NCBI GenBank assembly: GCA_900472295.1
Contig: UCIA01000032.1
Span: 62,001 to 126,000, forward strand
Reading direction: 5' to 3'
Length of the DNA stretch: 64,000 bases
Origin: Hyphomicrobiales bacterium
Lineage (GTDB): Bacteria > Pseudomonadota > Alphaproteobacteria > Rhizobiales > Rhizobiaceae
The notes below the pieces were generated by a model that ran no database searches, was not told the origin of the DNA, and saw only the letters and a list, made by a program, of their open reading frames with translations. Positions 7,918 to 16,453 of this stretch are shown here, in pieces (position 1 is the stretch's first letter; each line of letters opens with the position of its first letter). The position numbers and the translations under genes are program-made.

Positions 7918-9204
7918 TCAATGCAGGTCGGTGACGTGTCCTGAAACGGGTGGGTTGTGCGGCTGGAACATCTTGCCGCGCTCGGCGATCAGGATCATCA
8001 GCAGGGCCGCGACCGAGACGCTGCAGAAGCCGGCGGCGAGCGGCGTCACCGTGCCGTCGAAGGCCTGGCCGATCAGCGTGCCGAGAATGCCGCCGAGAAA
8101 CGTCTGCATGAAGCCCAGGATCGACGACGCGGTGCCGGCCAGTTGACCGAGCGGTTCCATCGCAAGCGCATTGAAATTGGCGCCCAACGCGCCGAACGGC
8201 AGCATCGCGCTGGCGAAGAAGGTGATGAACAGCCAGAGCGGCATCTTCATTTGCAGCGACACGGTGAGCCAGGCAAGGCTGATCACCAGGAACAGCAGCA
8301 GCGCGCTCTGCGACAGGCGGCGCATGCCGATGCGGCCGACCAGGCGCGAGTTAAGGTAGTTCGAAAAAGCAAGAACGCCGGCGACACCCGCGAAGATAAC
8401 CGGAAACATCTCGCCGACATGAAAAATGTCGACATAGATCTGCTGCGCCGAGGCAATGAAGCCGAACATGGCGGCAAAGATGAAGGTGCTGGCAAAGGCA
8501 TAGCAAAGCGCCATGCGGTTGGTCAGCACGATGCGGAACCCACCGACGACGGACGAGACTGTCAGTGGCCGGCGATGTTCGGGATGCAGAGTCTCAGGCA
8601 GCCGCAGCAGCGACCACGCCGATACGATCAGCGCCCCGACGGCCATGGTGACGAAGATCCAGTGCCAGCTTGCAAACAGCATGATGAACTGGCCGATCCC
8701 CGGAGCAATCACCGGGATGGCCATGAACACCATGAAGATCAGCGACATCACCTCGGCCATGCGCCGGCCGTCGAATGTGTCGCGCACGATCGAAACGGCG
8801 ATGACACGCGTCGCTGCCGCACCGATGCCTTGCACCAGCCGGCACAGGAGAAGAATGGCGAAGGACGGGGCAATGGCAGCGGCCGCTGCCGCTACAACGT
8901 AGATCGCCAGCCCGACGACCAGCGGGGCACGGCGCCCGAACCGGTCCGAGATCGGCCCGAAAAACAGCTGTCCGCCGCCGAAGCCGAGAATATAGGCGGT
9001 GATCACATATTGGCGGTGGTTTTCATTTTCGACGCCGAGCGTGGCGCCGATCTGCTGCAGCGCCGGCAACATGATGTCGATGGCCAGCGAGTTCAACGCC
9101 ATCAGCGCCGCGCACAGCGCGATGAATTCCCAGCGCGGAATAGGCAATTTGCTTGCCTGTTGCGGCGCTTCTGCTGGCTGGTCCACGGCAGGTCCGATCT
9201 TCAA
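7918..9204 (-). CDS. MFS multidrug efflux transporter, Bcr/CflA family
   Basis: 428 aa, 12 predicted membrane spans. Residues 25-60 (WEFIALCAALMALNSLAIDIMLPALQQIG) and the loop GPISDRFGRRAPLVVGL (about 85-101) match the Bcr/CflA drug-resistance subgroup of the major facilitator superfamily, which expels drugs such as bicyclomycin or chloramphenicol by proton antiport. The conserved motif-A arginines are present. The substrate is unknown. The gene is downstream of grxD on the same strand, but two hairpins lie between them. Confidence 0.87.
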   Translation of the reverse strand: MKIGPAVDQPAEAPQQASKLPIPRWEFIALCAALMALNSLAIDIMLPALQQIGATLGVENENHRQYVITAYILGFGGGQLFFGPISDRFGRRAPLVVGLAIYVVAAAAAAIAPSFAILLLCRLVQGIGAAATRVIAVSIVRDTFDGRRMAEVMSLIFMVFMAIPVIAPGIGQFIMLFASWHWIFVTMAVGALIVSAWSLLRLPETLHPEHRRPLTVSSVVGGFRIVLTNRMALCYAFASTFIFAAMFGFIASAQQIYVDIFHVGEMFPVIFAGVAGVLAFSNYLNSRLVGRIGMRRLSQSALLLFLVISLAWLTVSLQMKMPLWLFITFFASAMLPFGALGANFNALAMEPLGQLAGTASSILGFMQTFLGGILGTLIGQAFDGTVTPLAAGFCSVSVAALLMILIAERGKMFQPHNPPVSGHVTDLH

Positions 9205-9211
9205 AACGAAT

Positions 9212-9291
9212 ATGCGCCGGCATACCGGCGCATCCGTTCGTCCTCACCCGACACGGGGAGGCAACATTTTGCCGGGGCGGGGCTGCCCCGG
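9212..9291 (-). terminator. Two hairpins between grxD and the MFS gene
   Basis: ATGCGCCGG/CCGGCGCAT (9212-9220 with 9225-9233, 4-base loop) is followed on the minus strand by ATTCGTTTTG. Closer to grxD is CCGGGGC/GCCCCGG (9272-9278 with 9285-9291). Together they look like the grxD terminator region, though the T-run is weak. Confidence 0.5.
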
Positions 9292-9319
9292 TCTCAAATC
9301 AGGTTCAAGCGACCCGGAA

Positions 9320-9655
9320 TCAGGCTGTCGCTTTGACGCTGACGCCCTTGTCGACGAGGAACGTCTGCAATTCGCCGGCCTGGAACATTTCGCGGATGAT
9401 GTCGCAGCCGCCGACGAACTCGCCCTTGACGTAGAGCTGCGGGATCGTCGGCCAGTTCGAATATTCCTTGATGCCCTGGCGCAGTTCGGCCGACGTCAGC
9501 ACGTCGACGCCCTTGTAGTCGGCGCCGATGTAATCGAGGATCTGCACCACCTGGCCGGAAAAGCCGCATTGCGGAAAACCGGGGGTACCCTTCATGAAAA
9601 GGACGACGTCGTTGCCCTTCACTTCGCTGTCGATGTAGTCGTTGATGCCGCTCAT
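9320..9655 (-). CDS. grxD: Monothiol glutaredoxin GrxD (CGFS type)
   Basis: 111 aa. CGFS glutaredoxin that carries or transfers [2Fe-2S] clusters and partners with BolA proteins. The active site CGFS is at residues 30-33, preceded by FMKGTPGFPQ. WPTIPQLYVKGEFVGGCDI (68-86) is the glutathione-binding part. The start at 9655 gives the family length; a longer frame upstream runs to 9922 but adds unrelated sequence. Its usual neighbour bolA is found 3.6 kb away at 13275, on the same strand, separated by three genes transcribed in the opposite direction. Confidence 0.95.
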   Translation of the reverse strand: MSGINDYIDSEVKGNDVVLFMKGTPGFPQCGFSGQVVQILDYIGADYKGVDVLTSAELRQGIKEYSNWPTIPQLYVKGEFVGGCDIIREMFQAGELQTFLVDKGVSVKATA

Positions 9656-9815
9656 GGAATATCCTTTCACGCCTGTGGGAGTCAGGCTCGAAGCATAGCC
9701 ATCAAATAAACCCATAGATGGGCCGAAACAAGATGTTTGCGCCGCTGCCGCGGAAATGGCGCAAAGGATCGCCTGTGTTGGGCCAAGCCTCCGAGCCGAT
9801 TGCAGCCTGCGGGAC

Positions 9816-10700
9816 ATGATGAAACGACGATATGGCGCCGCCCTTCTGATCGCCGTCCTGCTGGCGGCGGCGATGGCCATCATCTGGTGGCCAAGGAGTC
9901 CCGCGCCGCCGCCTTTGGTCATCGGCGGCGACCTTCCGGCGCCTTGCCGGAATGTCGCCTTCGAGGCCGTGACCTATGTCGTGTGCGAAATCGATCTTCG
10001 CACCGACAGCGTCGGTGTTTTTCATGCCGGGGGCGACGGAAAGCCCTTCGGCTCGCTGGAGGCCTTCGACAAGGCAATGATGGGCGAGGGCAGGCCAGTG
10101 CTGCTCGCCATGAATGGCGGCATGTATCACGAGGATTTGTCACCGGTCGGCCTGCTGGTCGAGGACGGCGTTGAAAAGTCGCCGCTCAACCTCGCCGATG
10201 CCGAGGGCAATTTCTTCCTCAAGCCCAACGGCGTCTTCCTGCTCGGCAAGGACGGCAAGGCCGCGGTCATGGAAAGCAGCGCCTATGCCGCCGCGAAACC
10301 CGACGTCGCTTTCGCCACGCAATCTGGCCCGATGCTGGTCATCGCCGGCGCGCTTCATCCTCGCTTCGAGGCGAATGGCGCCTCCCGCTACATCAGGAAC
10401 GGCGTCGGCGTGCGGGACGGAAACACGGTCGTGCTGGCGATCTCGCGTTCGGAAGTGAGTTTCGGCAGTTTCGCGCGGCTGTTCCGCGACGCGCTCGGCT
10501 GCAACAACGCGCTGTTCCTCGACGGCACGGTCTCGGCGCTGTCGGATGGCAAAAGGATGATCATCGGCGGAAAATACCCGGCGGGACCGATCATCTCAGT
10601 GTCGGCGAAGCCGATCACGCCAGCGTCGGCGAAGCCGATCGCGCCAGTGTCGGCGAAGCCGATCGCACCGGTGTCGGCGAGGAAGCCCGCGACCGAGTAG
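9816..10700 (+). CDS. Secreted/anchored phosphodiester glycosidase (NAGPA/DUF2233) family protein
   Basis: 294 aa from ATG 9816. One N-terminal hydrophobic segment (about residues 8-26) acts as signal or anchor. The rest resembles the phosphodiester glycosidase family (NAGPA, DUF2233): AMNGGMYHEDLSPVGLLVEDG, FLKPNGVFLLGKDG, ATQSGPMLVIAG and the C-terminal GCNNALFLDG are conserved blocks. It probably cleaves sugar phosphodiesters in the periplasm; the substrate is not known. The extreme C terminus is a low-complexity tail of eight-residue repeats (SAKPIAPV type) encoded by a 24-bp tandem repeat. Divergent from grxD. Confidence 0.8.
   Translation: MMKRRYGAALLIAVLLAAAMAIIWWPRSPAPPPLVIGGDLPAPCRNVAFEAVTYVVCEIDLRTDSVGVFHAGGDGKPFGSLEAFDKAMMGEGRPVLLAMNGGMYHEDLSPVGLLVEDGVEKSPLNLADAEGNFFLKPNGVFLLGKDGKAAVMESSAYAAAKPDVAFATQSGPMLVIAGALHPRFEANGASRYIRNGVGVRDGNTVVLAISRSEVSFGSFARLFRDALGCNNALFLDGTVSALSDGKRMIIGGKYPAGPIISVSAKPITPASAKPIAPVSAKPIAPVSARKPATE
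10599..10690 (+). repeat. 24-bp tandem repeat in the 3' end of the glycosidase gene
   Basis: Three whole units (10599-10622, 10623-10646, 10647-10670) and a degenerate fourth, each starting G(T/C)GTCGGCGAAGCCGATC. They encode SAKPITPA, SAKPIAPV, SAKPIAPV and then SARKPA. The copies are nearly identical, which suggests recent slippage; copy number may vary between strains. Confidence 0.9.
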
Positions 10701-10816
10701 CCCGCCAAAGAGAACCGTGCCTGCTTGTACGGCATCAATGGTTGTAAGTCGAAATATAGCACTAGCTAAGTCTTGAAGCATGAACTACGATCACTCCAAT
10801 CTGGAGGGACGCGGGC

Positions 10817-11947
10817 ATGAGCGAGATGAAACCCTTGCTGGAGCGAAAGCTCGACCGAAGGCTGCTTCTGGCCGGCGGACTTGCGGCCGCCGGGGGCACA
10901 GCGGTCGCTGCCGGTGCCGCCCGTGGGCAGACAAGCCACGCCGGCCATTCGATGCCGGCCGCCGCCGCATCCGAAGCGCCGCCGGCGCATCTCGCCGCGC
11001 ATGGGGCGATGATCACGGTCGGCGATGTCGACGACGCGCGCAACGGCTTCGATCCATCGAAAATGCTCACCGATTGGGACACCGGGACGGTGTCGACGCT
11101 GACGGATGGGCGCACGCTTCGCACCTTCGAGGTTACAGCCGAGGACAAGGAGATCGAGATCGCGCCGGGCATCATGTTCCCGGCCTGGACCTACAATGGC
11201 CGTGTGCCGGGGCCGTCCCTGCGCGCGACCGAAGGCGAGCGCTTGAAGATCGTCTTCCGCAACCAGGGCTCGCATCCGCATTCGATGCATTTTCATGGCA
11301 TCCACGCCGCGCGGATGGATGGCGTTCCCGGCGCCGGCCTGATCGGGCCGGGCGAGGAGTTCGTCTACGAGTTCGATGCCAGGCCGTTCGGCTGTCATCT
11401 CTACCACTGCCACGCTTTGCCGCTGAAGCGGCACATTCAAAAGGGCATGTACGGCGCCTTCGTGATCGATCCCGATCCGGCCCGGCATCCCGAACACGAG
11501 GCGGTCGCCCGCTCTCGCCTCCTCGGCACGCCAGAGAATGCCGGCTGGCAGGAATTCGTCATGGTCATGAACGCCTTCGACACCAACTTCGATGGCGGGA
11601 ACGAGGTCTACGCCGTCAATACGGTCGCCCACGCCTATGCGAAAAAGCCGATCCGGGTGCTGAAGGACAAGCCCGTCCGCATCTATCTCGTCAATGTCGT
11701 CGAGTTCGATCCGATCAATTCCTTCCATCTGCACGCCAATTTCTTCGACTATTACAATCAGGGCACGACGCTTACCCCCACGCTCAGGACTGTCGACCTG
11801 ATCACCCAGTGCCAGGCCGAGCGCGGCATTCTCGAGTTTCATTTCAAGGAGCACGAGGCGGGCCTGTACATGTTCCATCCCCATCAGTCGGAATTCACCG
11901 AACTCGGCTGGTCCGGGATGTTCGACGTCGTGGAGGCCGTGTCGTGA
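10817..11947 (+). CDS. Two-domain multicopper oxidase, Tat-exported
   Basis: 376 aa. RKLDRRLLLAGGLAAAGG (residues 10-27) looks like a twin-arginine signal, so a folded periplasmic cuproenzyme is expected. A His/Met-rich linker (HAGHSM, 41-46) follows. Copper ligands: HPHSMHFHG (153-161), HCH with Cys198, then His206 and Met211, forming a type-1 site in the first cupredoxin domain. HLH (304-306) and HPH (354-356) lie in the second domain, where the usual C-terminal HCHxxxH type-1 motif is missing. This is the pattern of two-domain oxidases and of nitrite-reductase-like proteins rather than three-domain laccases. Substrate unknown (metal ion or phenol). Overlaps the ZIP gene by four bases. Confidence 0.85.
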   Translation: MSEMKPLLERKLDRRLLLAGGLAAAGGTAVAAGAARGQTSHAGHSMPAAAASEAPPAHLAAHGAMITVGDVDDARNGFDPSKMLTDWDTGTVSTLTDGRTLRTFEVTAEDKEIEIAPGIMFPAWTYNGRVPGPSLRATEGERLKIVFRNQGSHPHSMHFHGIHAARMDGVPGAGLIGPGEEFVYEFDARPFGCHLYHCHALPLKRHIQKGMYGAFVIDPDPARHPEHEAVARSRLLGTPENAGWQEFVMVMNAFDTNFDGGNEVYAVNTVAHAYAKKPIRVLKDKPVRIYLVNVVEFDPINSFHLHANFFDYYNQGTTLTPTLRTVDLITQCQAERGILEFHFKEHEAGLYMFHPHQSEFTELGWSGMFDVVEAVS

Positions 11948-13137
11948 GCGATTTGAGCCAGCCTTCCGCCGACGCCGACCGTTCAAGGTGGGCCAATCTG
12001 CTCTGGGTCGTGCTGCCGCTCGCGGTGCTCGGGCTGGCCATCGCCTGGCTGGTCTCCTCCGATCCGCTATCGAGCTTCCGCAACGGCGCGCCGCCGGTCG
12101 AGAATCTTACTTTCGAGCGGACGATCCTGGGAAATGATGGCATCCGTGTGCTCGTGCGCGCCGGTGGTTCGGAGCCGATGACCGTTGCACAGGTGCAGGT
12201 CGACGATGCCTATTGGCAGTTCACCCAGGATCCGCCGGGTCCGATCGCACGCGGCGGCACGGCATGGATCAGCCTGCCATATCCCTGGGTGCTGGGAGAG
12301 GCGCATGCCATCAACCTCGTCACCAACACCGGGGCGACGTTCACGCATGAGATCGCTGTCGCCGTATCCACGCCGACGCGCGATTCCCTGAGTTTCACCG
12401 CCCAGGCCGTGCTTGGCGCCTTCGTCGGCATCCTGCCGGTGGCGATCGGCCTGATGTTTTATCCCGCGCTACGCGGCGTCGGACGCGGCGGCATGGACTT
12501 TCTCCTGTCGCTGACCGTCGGGCTGCTTGCCTTCCTGTTCGTCGATGCGCTCGAAGATGCGTTCGAACTGGCCGGGGAAGCCGCCGCCCTGTTCCAGGGA
12601 TCAACGATGGTGGTGCTTGCCGCCGCCGCCAGTTTCCTGCTGCTGATGGCGGCTGGCCGGCGGAGCGGGACGCCGACCGGCCTGGCGCTCGCCACCTTCA
12701 TCGCGTTCGGCATCGGCCTTCACAATCTCGGCGAAGGACTTGCGATCGGCGCCGCCTTTGCCTCGGGCGCGGCGGGGCTGGGCACTTTCCTCGTGCTCGG
12801 CTTCACACTGCACAACATCACCGAGGGCATCGGCATTGCCGCTCCGATCCTGAAGCAGCGCCCGCCATTGCGGACCTTCGCCGCGCTGACATTGCTCGCG
12901 GGCGGGCCCGCGGTCGTCGGCCTGTGGATCGGCAGCCTCGCCTATGCGCCGCAATGGTCGGCACTGGCGCTGGCGGTCGGGGCAGGCGCAATCCTGCAGG
13001 TGATCGTCGAGCTGGTTTCGATGCAGTTTCGTCAGCGCGGCGACGGCACACGTGCCTTGTTCGGGCCGAGCGCTATGGCCGGATTGGCCGCCGGAATTGG
13101 CTTCATGTATCTGACGGCCATGCTGGTGAAGATCTAG
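11944..13137 (+). CDS. ZIP-family metal transporter with N-terminal extracytoplasmic domain
   Basis: 397 aa, GTG start overlapping the oxidase stop (GTGA), so tightly coupled to it. Residues 17-37 form a membrane segment; 38 to about 150 form a soluble beta-rich domain (ends AHAINLVTNTGATFTHEIAVAV); from about 150 on, seven or so membrane spans resemble ZIP transporters. Signature metal-site helices are HNLGEGLAIGAAF (His260, Asn261, Glu264) and HNITEGIGIAAP (His290, Asn291, Glu294). ZIP proteins move Zn, Fe or Mn into the cytosol. The extra N-terminal domain is unusual and may receive metal from, or dock to, the oxidase. The TAG stop is part of repeat copy B. Confidence 0.82.
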   Translation: MSDLSQPSADADRSRWANLLWVVLPLAVLGLAIAWLVSSDPLSSFRNGAPPVENLTFERTILGNDGIRVLVRAGGSEPMTVAQVQVDDAYWQFTQDPPGPIARGGTAWISLPYPWVLGEAHAINLVTNTGATFTHEIAVAVSTPTRDSLSFTAQAVLGAFVGILPVAIGLMFYPALRGVGRGGMDFLLSLTVGLLAFLFVDALEDAFELAGEAAALFQGSTMVVLAAAASFLLLMAAGRRSGTPTGLALATFIAFGIGLHNLGEGLAIGAAFASGAAGLGTFLVLGFTLHNITEGIGIAAPILKQRPPLRTFAALTLLAGGPAVVGLWIGSLAYAPQWSALALAVGAGAILQVIVELVSMQFRQRGDGTRALFGPSAMAGLAAGIGFMYLTAMLVKI

Positions 13138-13260
13138 AGCAATTCCAGGAAAAGTGTGGGCGGTTTTCCCGGGAAAAGCGCATAGCGCTTTCCCTTGGGA
13201 ATTGCGTAAAACAAAGAGATAGAGTGGTTCGCCGTTTCCGTGAAACGGTGAACCGCTCTA
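13135..13260. repeat. Palindromic repeat, family 1, copy B (with insert)
   Basis: 126 bp. It starts with the TAG stop of the ZIP gene and ends CTCTA 14 bases before the bolA stop. Same layout as copy A: AGAGCAATTCC ... GGAATTGCGT, then a long stem from the GATAGAGTGG end to ACCGCTCTA, capped by CGTTTC/GAAACG. It holds an extra internal palindrome GGGAAAAGCGC/GCGCTTTCCC (about 13172-13196) absent from the other copies. Confidence 0.85.
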
Positions 13261-13274
13261 GGCAGCACCGAGGT

Positions 13275-13508
13275 TCATTCGGGAACGCTGGTCTGCAGGG
13301 CCAGCGCATGCAGCACGCCGCCCATATTGCCCTTCAGCGCGTCATAGACCATCTGGTGCTGCTGGACGCGGCTTTTGCCGCGAAAGCTCTCGGCCACCAC
13401 CTCGGCGGCATAGTGGTCGCCGTCGCCGGCGAGGTCGCGGATCGTCACCTTGGCGTCCGGGATGCCGTCCTTGATCATTTTTTCGATGTCGTGGGCATCC
13501 ATTGCCAT
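13275..13508 (-). CDS. BolA family protein
   Basis: 77 aa. Small BolA/YrbA-type protein that forms [2Fe-2S]-bridged complexes with CGFS glutaredoxins in iron regulation and Fe-S trafficking. Visible family features are the N-terminal helix IEKMIKDGIPDAKVTI, the DGDHYAAEVVAESFRGKSRVQQHQMVYDAL core with the conserved His, and GGVLHALALQT. Start ATG 13508. It lies on the same strand as purL and grxD, the usual companions of bolA in this order of bacteria. Confidence 0.93.
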   Translation of the reverse strand: MAMDAHDIEKMIKDGIPDAKVTIRDLAGDGDHYAAEVVAESFRGKSRVQQHQMVYDALKGNMGGVLHALALQTSVPE

Positions 13509-13619
13509 GGCAAAAATCCTGTTCTGGTCGGCGGCTAGGCAGCTTTTACGAAGTGACTCGGGGGCAAGCCTAAAGCCTTTCGGCTTCGGATTGAAGTCGT
13601 TCTATCCCGGACGAGAGAC

Positions 13620-14153
13620 CTAAGGGCCATCCTGCGGTGGGTGGACCACACCGTCCTCGGTAATGTCATCGCGGGTCGAGAACCCCCGGCCAAGGGCAAA
13701 GACCAGCACGTAGAGCGGAATGTTGATCACGAGGCTGACAATGGGAAGATAGCTCGTCATCTGCCAGAGCGGCGAGAAGAAGCCTTGGCCGTAACCGTCG
13801 CAGGTCAGTGATGAGCCGTATTGCCACAGAGCGCCCGTAGGAATCGCGATGGCAAAGAGCTTGATGCAGGTCGCAACATGCCTTGCCCGCGCCGGGTCCG
13901 GCGAAAGGCGGCTCCACAGCACCAGGCAGGCGATCGGGGTCGCATAGATGAGGCTCTGCAGGGCCAGCATCGGCAGCGTGCCATTGGCCGAAACCAGGAA
14001 CTGCTCACGCCTTTCCAACAGCGGACAGAGATCGCTCGAGGTCGTCGACAGCAGGAAGAAGACGAACGGCCCGAGGAACCAGAAGAAGAACAGCGACGGC
14101 CAGAAGACGACTGCGATCAGCGCCCTGGTGGCCAGTTTCCTTTGATTGAGCAT
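13620..14153 (-). CDS. Four-helix membrane protein, unknown function
   Basis: 177 aa. Hydrophobic segments at about residues 8-32 (very aromatic, FWPSLFFFWFLGPFVFFLL), 58-80, 92-112 and 128-155. Two cysteines (SSDLCPLL, LTCDGYG) in extracytoplasmic loops could pair. No known family recognised. The chosen ATG (14153) sits inside the left arm of a second palindromic repeat, with GGAAAAAG upstream as ribosome binding site; the longer frame start at 14180 would translate the repeat itself. Lies between purL and bolA. Confidence 0.65.
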   Translation of the reverse strand: MLNQRKLATRALIAVVFWPSLFFFWFLGPFVFFLLSTTSSDLCPLLERREQFLVSANGTLPMLALQSLIYATPIACLVLWSRLSPDPARARHVATCIKLFAIAIPTGALWQYGSSLTCDGYGQGFFSPLWQMTSYLPIVSLVINIPLYVLVFALGRGFSTRDDITEDGVVHPPQDGP

Positions 14154-14218
14154 GATCTTTTTCCGAAAACCGGGTTCCACTTTTCGCTGACGCGGTCCTA
14201 CGGTTCGGGATCATGCTC
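14148..14218. repeat. Palindromic repeat, family 2 (GAGCATGATC type)
   Basis: A perfect 10-bp inverted repeat, GAGCATGATC (14148-14157) and GATCATGCTC (14209-14218), encloses TTTTTCCGAAAACCGGGTTCC and CTTTTCGCTGACG. I recall this as a common dispersed palindrome in rhizobial genomes. Unlike family 1, it lies just after the purL TGA and supplies the start codon region of the next minus-strand gene. Confidence 0.8.
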
Positions 14219-14221
14219 TGC

Positions 14222-16453
14222 TCAACTGGCCTTATCCATAAAGCTAGGGAACCAGCCTTCGTGAGCGTTGACGAGTTCGCTGACCGGTATCGCCCTGGCA
14301 TCGCCGAGCTTCAGTTCGCTGCCGCCGGTCGAGCCGATCCATGGCGCAAAGATGCCGAGCTTGCTCTGCTCCTCGCGGATGGCGTCCCATTCCTTGCTTT
14401 GCGGGTCGACCGACAGCGTCAGCAAGTAGCGGCCCTGGTCTTCGCCGAACCAGACCGGGATCGGGTCGGTGCCGGCAAGGCCGGGGATGGTGGCGCCGAT
14501 GCCCGACGCCATCGCCATTTCGGCCAGCGCGATAGCCAGGCCGCCATCGGAAAGGTCATGCGAAGCGGTAACGACGCCCGAGGCGATCAGGGCGCGCACA
14601 TGGTCGCCGACGCGCTTTTCATGCGCGAGGTCGACCGGCGGCGGCGGGCCGTCGGTGCGGCCATGAATGTCCCTGAGATAGGCGGACTGGCCGAGATGGC
14701 TGCCCCACGTCGCCGGCGCGCCGACCAGCAGGATCATCTGTCCCTCGGCGGCAAAGCCGATGCGGGCCATTTTCGACCAGTCGGCAATCAGGCCGACACC
14801 GCCAATGGTCGGCGTCGGCAGGATTCCCTGGCCGTTGGTTTCATTGTAGAGCGAGACGTTGCCCGACACGATCGGGAAGCCGAGCGCCCGGCAGGCTTCG
14901 CCAATGCCTTTCACCGCGCCGACCAGCTGGCCCATAATCTCGGGCCGCTCCGGATTGCCGAAATTGAGGTTGTCGGTCGCAGCCAAAGGCAGCGCGCCGG
15001 TGGCGGTCAGGTTACGCCAGCATTCGGCCACCGCCTGCTTGCCGCCCTCATAGGGGTCGGCCTCGCAGTAGCGCGGCGTGACGTCGGAGGAGAAGGCCAG
15101 CGCCTTGGTTGCATGGCCTTCGACGCGCACCACGCCGGCATCGCCGCCCGGCAGCTGCAGCGAATTGCCCTGGATCAGCGTGTCGTACTGCTCCCACACC
15201 CAGCGGCGCGACGACAAATCCGGCCCGCCGAGCAGCTTCAGCAGCGCATCGGCGACATCGGCCTTCGGAGCATCATTCGCGGCAAGCGGCGCCGGCTTCT
15301 TCGACTCGACCCAGGGGCGGTCATATTCCGGCGCCTTGTCGCCCAGATCCTTGATCGGCAGATTGGCGACCTCGTCGCCTTGGTGGATGACGCGGAAGCG
15401 CAGATCGTCGGTAGTCTTGCCGACAATGGCGAAGTCGAGGCCCCATTTGTGGAAGATCGCCTCGGCTTCCTTTTCCTTTTCAGGGCGCAGCACCATCAGC
15501 ATGCGCTCCTGGCTTTCCGACAGCATCATCTCATAGGCGCTCATGCGCTCTTCGCGCACCGGCACCTGGTCGAGGTTAAGCTCGATGCCGAGATCGCCCT
15601 TGGCGCCCATCTCGACCGCCGAACAGGTGAGGCCGGCCGCGCCCATGTCCTGGATGGCGATGACGGCGCCCGACGCCATCAGTTCGAGGCAGGCTTCAAG
15701 CAGGCATTTTTCGGTGAAGGGGTCGCCGACCTGCACGGTCGGGCGCTTCTCGTCGATCTTGTCGTCGAACTCGGCCGAGGCCATGGTGGCGCCGCCGACA
15801 CCATCGCGGCCGGTCTTGGCGCCGAGATAGACGACGGGCAGGCCGACGCCCTTGGCTTCCGACAGGAAGATCGCATCGGTCTTGGCAAGGCCCGCGGCAA
15901 AGGCGTTGACCAGTATGTTGCCGTTGTAGCGGGCATCGAAATTGACTTCGCCGCCGACCGTCGGCACGCCGAACGCGTTGCCGTAGCCGCCGACGCCGGA
16001 CACCACGCCTGAGACCAGATGCCTGGTCTTGGGATGATCCGGTGCACCGAAGCGCAGCGCGTTCATCGCCGCGATCGGCCGCGCACCCATGGTGAAGACG
16101 TCGCGCAAGATGCCGCCGACGCCGGTCGCAGCACCCTGATAGGGCTCGATGTAGGAGGGATGGTTGTGGCTCTCCATCTTGAAGACGACGCAGTCGCCAT
16201 CGCCGATATCGACCACGCCGGCATTTTCGCCCGGACCCTGGATGACTTGCGGTCCGGTGGTCGGCAGCGTGCGCAGCCATTTCTTCGAGGATTTGTAGGA
16301 GCAGTGCTCATTCCACATCGCCGAGAAGATGCCGAGTTCGGTGAAGCTCGGCTCGCGTCCGACCAGGTCGAGGATACGCTGATATTCGTCGGGCTTCAGC
16401 CCGTGCGCGGCAATGAGTTCCGGGGTGATCGGCACGGAATTGGAAATGGTCAT
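14222..16453 (-). CDS. purL: Phosphoribosylformylglycinamidine synthase subunit PurL
   Basis: 743 aa, the small type of PurL that works with separate PurS and PurQ. Converts FGAR to FGAM with ATP and ammonia from PurQ. Recognisable parts: MWNEHCSYKSSK near residue 46, the ESHNHPSYIEPYQGAATGVGGILRD metal-binding block near 92-117, and the C-terminal half with DLSDGGLAIALAEM. Start ATG 16453 gives MTISNSVPITPELIAAHGL, the conserved N terminus; the frame stays open upstream to 16561 but the extension is not conserved-looking. purQ, purS and purC are at 24.5-26.2 kb, separated by an accessory block. Confidence 0.97.
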   Translation of the reverse strand: MTISNSVPITPELIAAHGLKPDEYQRILDLVGREPSFTELGIFSAMWNEHCSYKSSKKWLRTLPTTGPQVIQGPGENAGVVDIGDGDCVVFKMESHNHPSYIEPYQGAATGVGGILRDVFTMGARPIAAMNALRFGAPDHPKTRHLVSGVVSGVGGYGNAFGVPTVGGEVNFDARYNGNILVNAFAAGLAKTDAIFLSEAKGVGLPVVYLGAKTGRDGVGGATMASAEFDDKIDEKRPTVQVGDPFTEKCLLEACLELMASGAVIAIQDMGAAGLTCSAVEMGAKGDLGIELNLDQVPVREERMSAYEMMLSESQERMLMVLRPEKEKEAEAIFHKWGLDFAIVGKTTDDLRFRVIHQGDEVANLPIKDLGDKAPEYDRPWVESKKPAPLAANDAPKADVADALLKLLGGPDLSSRRWVWEQYDTLIQGNSLQLPGGDAGVVRVEGHATKALAFSSDVTPRYCEADPYEGGKQAVAECWRNLTATGALPLAATDNLNFGNPERPEIMGQLVGAVKGIGEACRALGFPIVSGNVSLYNETNGQGILPTPTIGGVGLIADWSKMARIGFAAEGQMILLVGAPATWGSHLGQSAYLRDIHGRTDGPPPPVDLAHEKRVGDHVRALIASGVVTASHDLSDGGLAIALAEMAMASGIGATIPGLAGTDPIPVWFGEDQGRYLLTLSVDPQSKEWDAIREEQSKLGIFAPWIGSTGGSELKLGDARAIPVSELVNAHEGWFPSFMDKAS

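Noticed and set aside
10780..11943. Open frame upstream of the ZIP gene that would make a 785-aa protein
   Set aside because: It runs antiparallel in meaning, in another frame of the multicopper oxidase; the GTG at 11944 with GTGA overlap is the real start.
14213..16012. A 599-codon plus-strand frame opposite purL
   Set aside because: Antisense shadow; no recognisable domain, whereas purL is intact.
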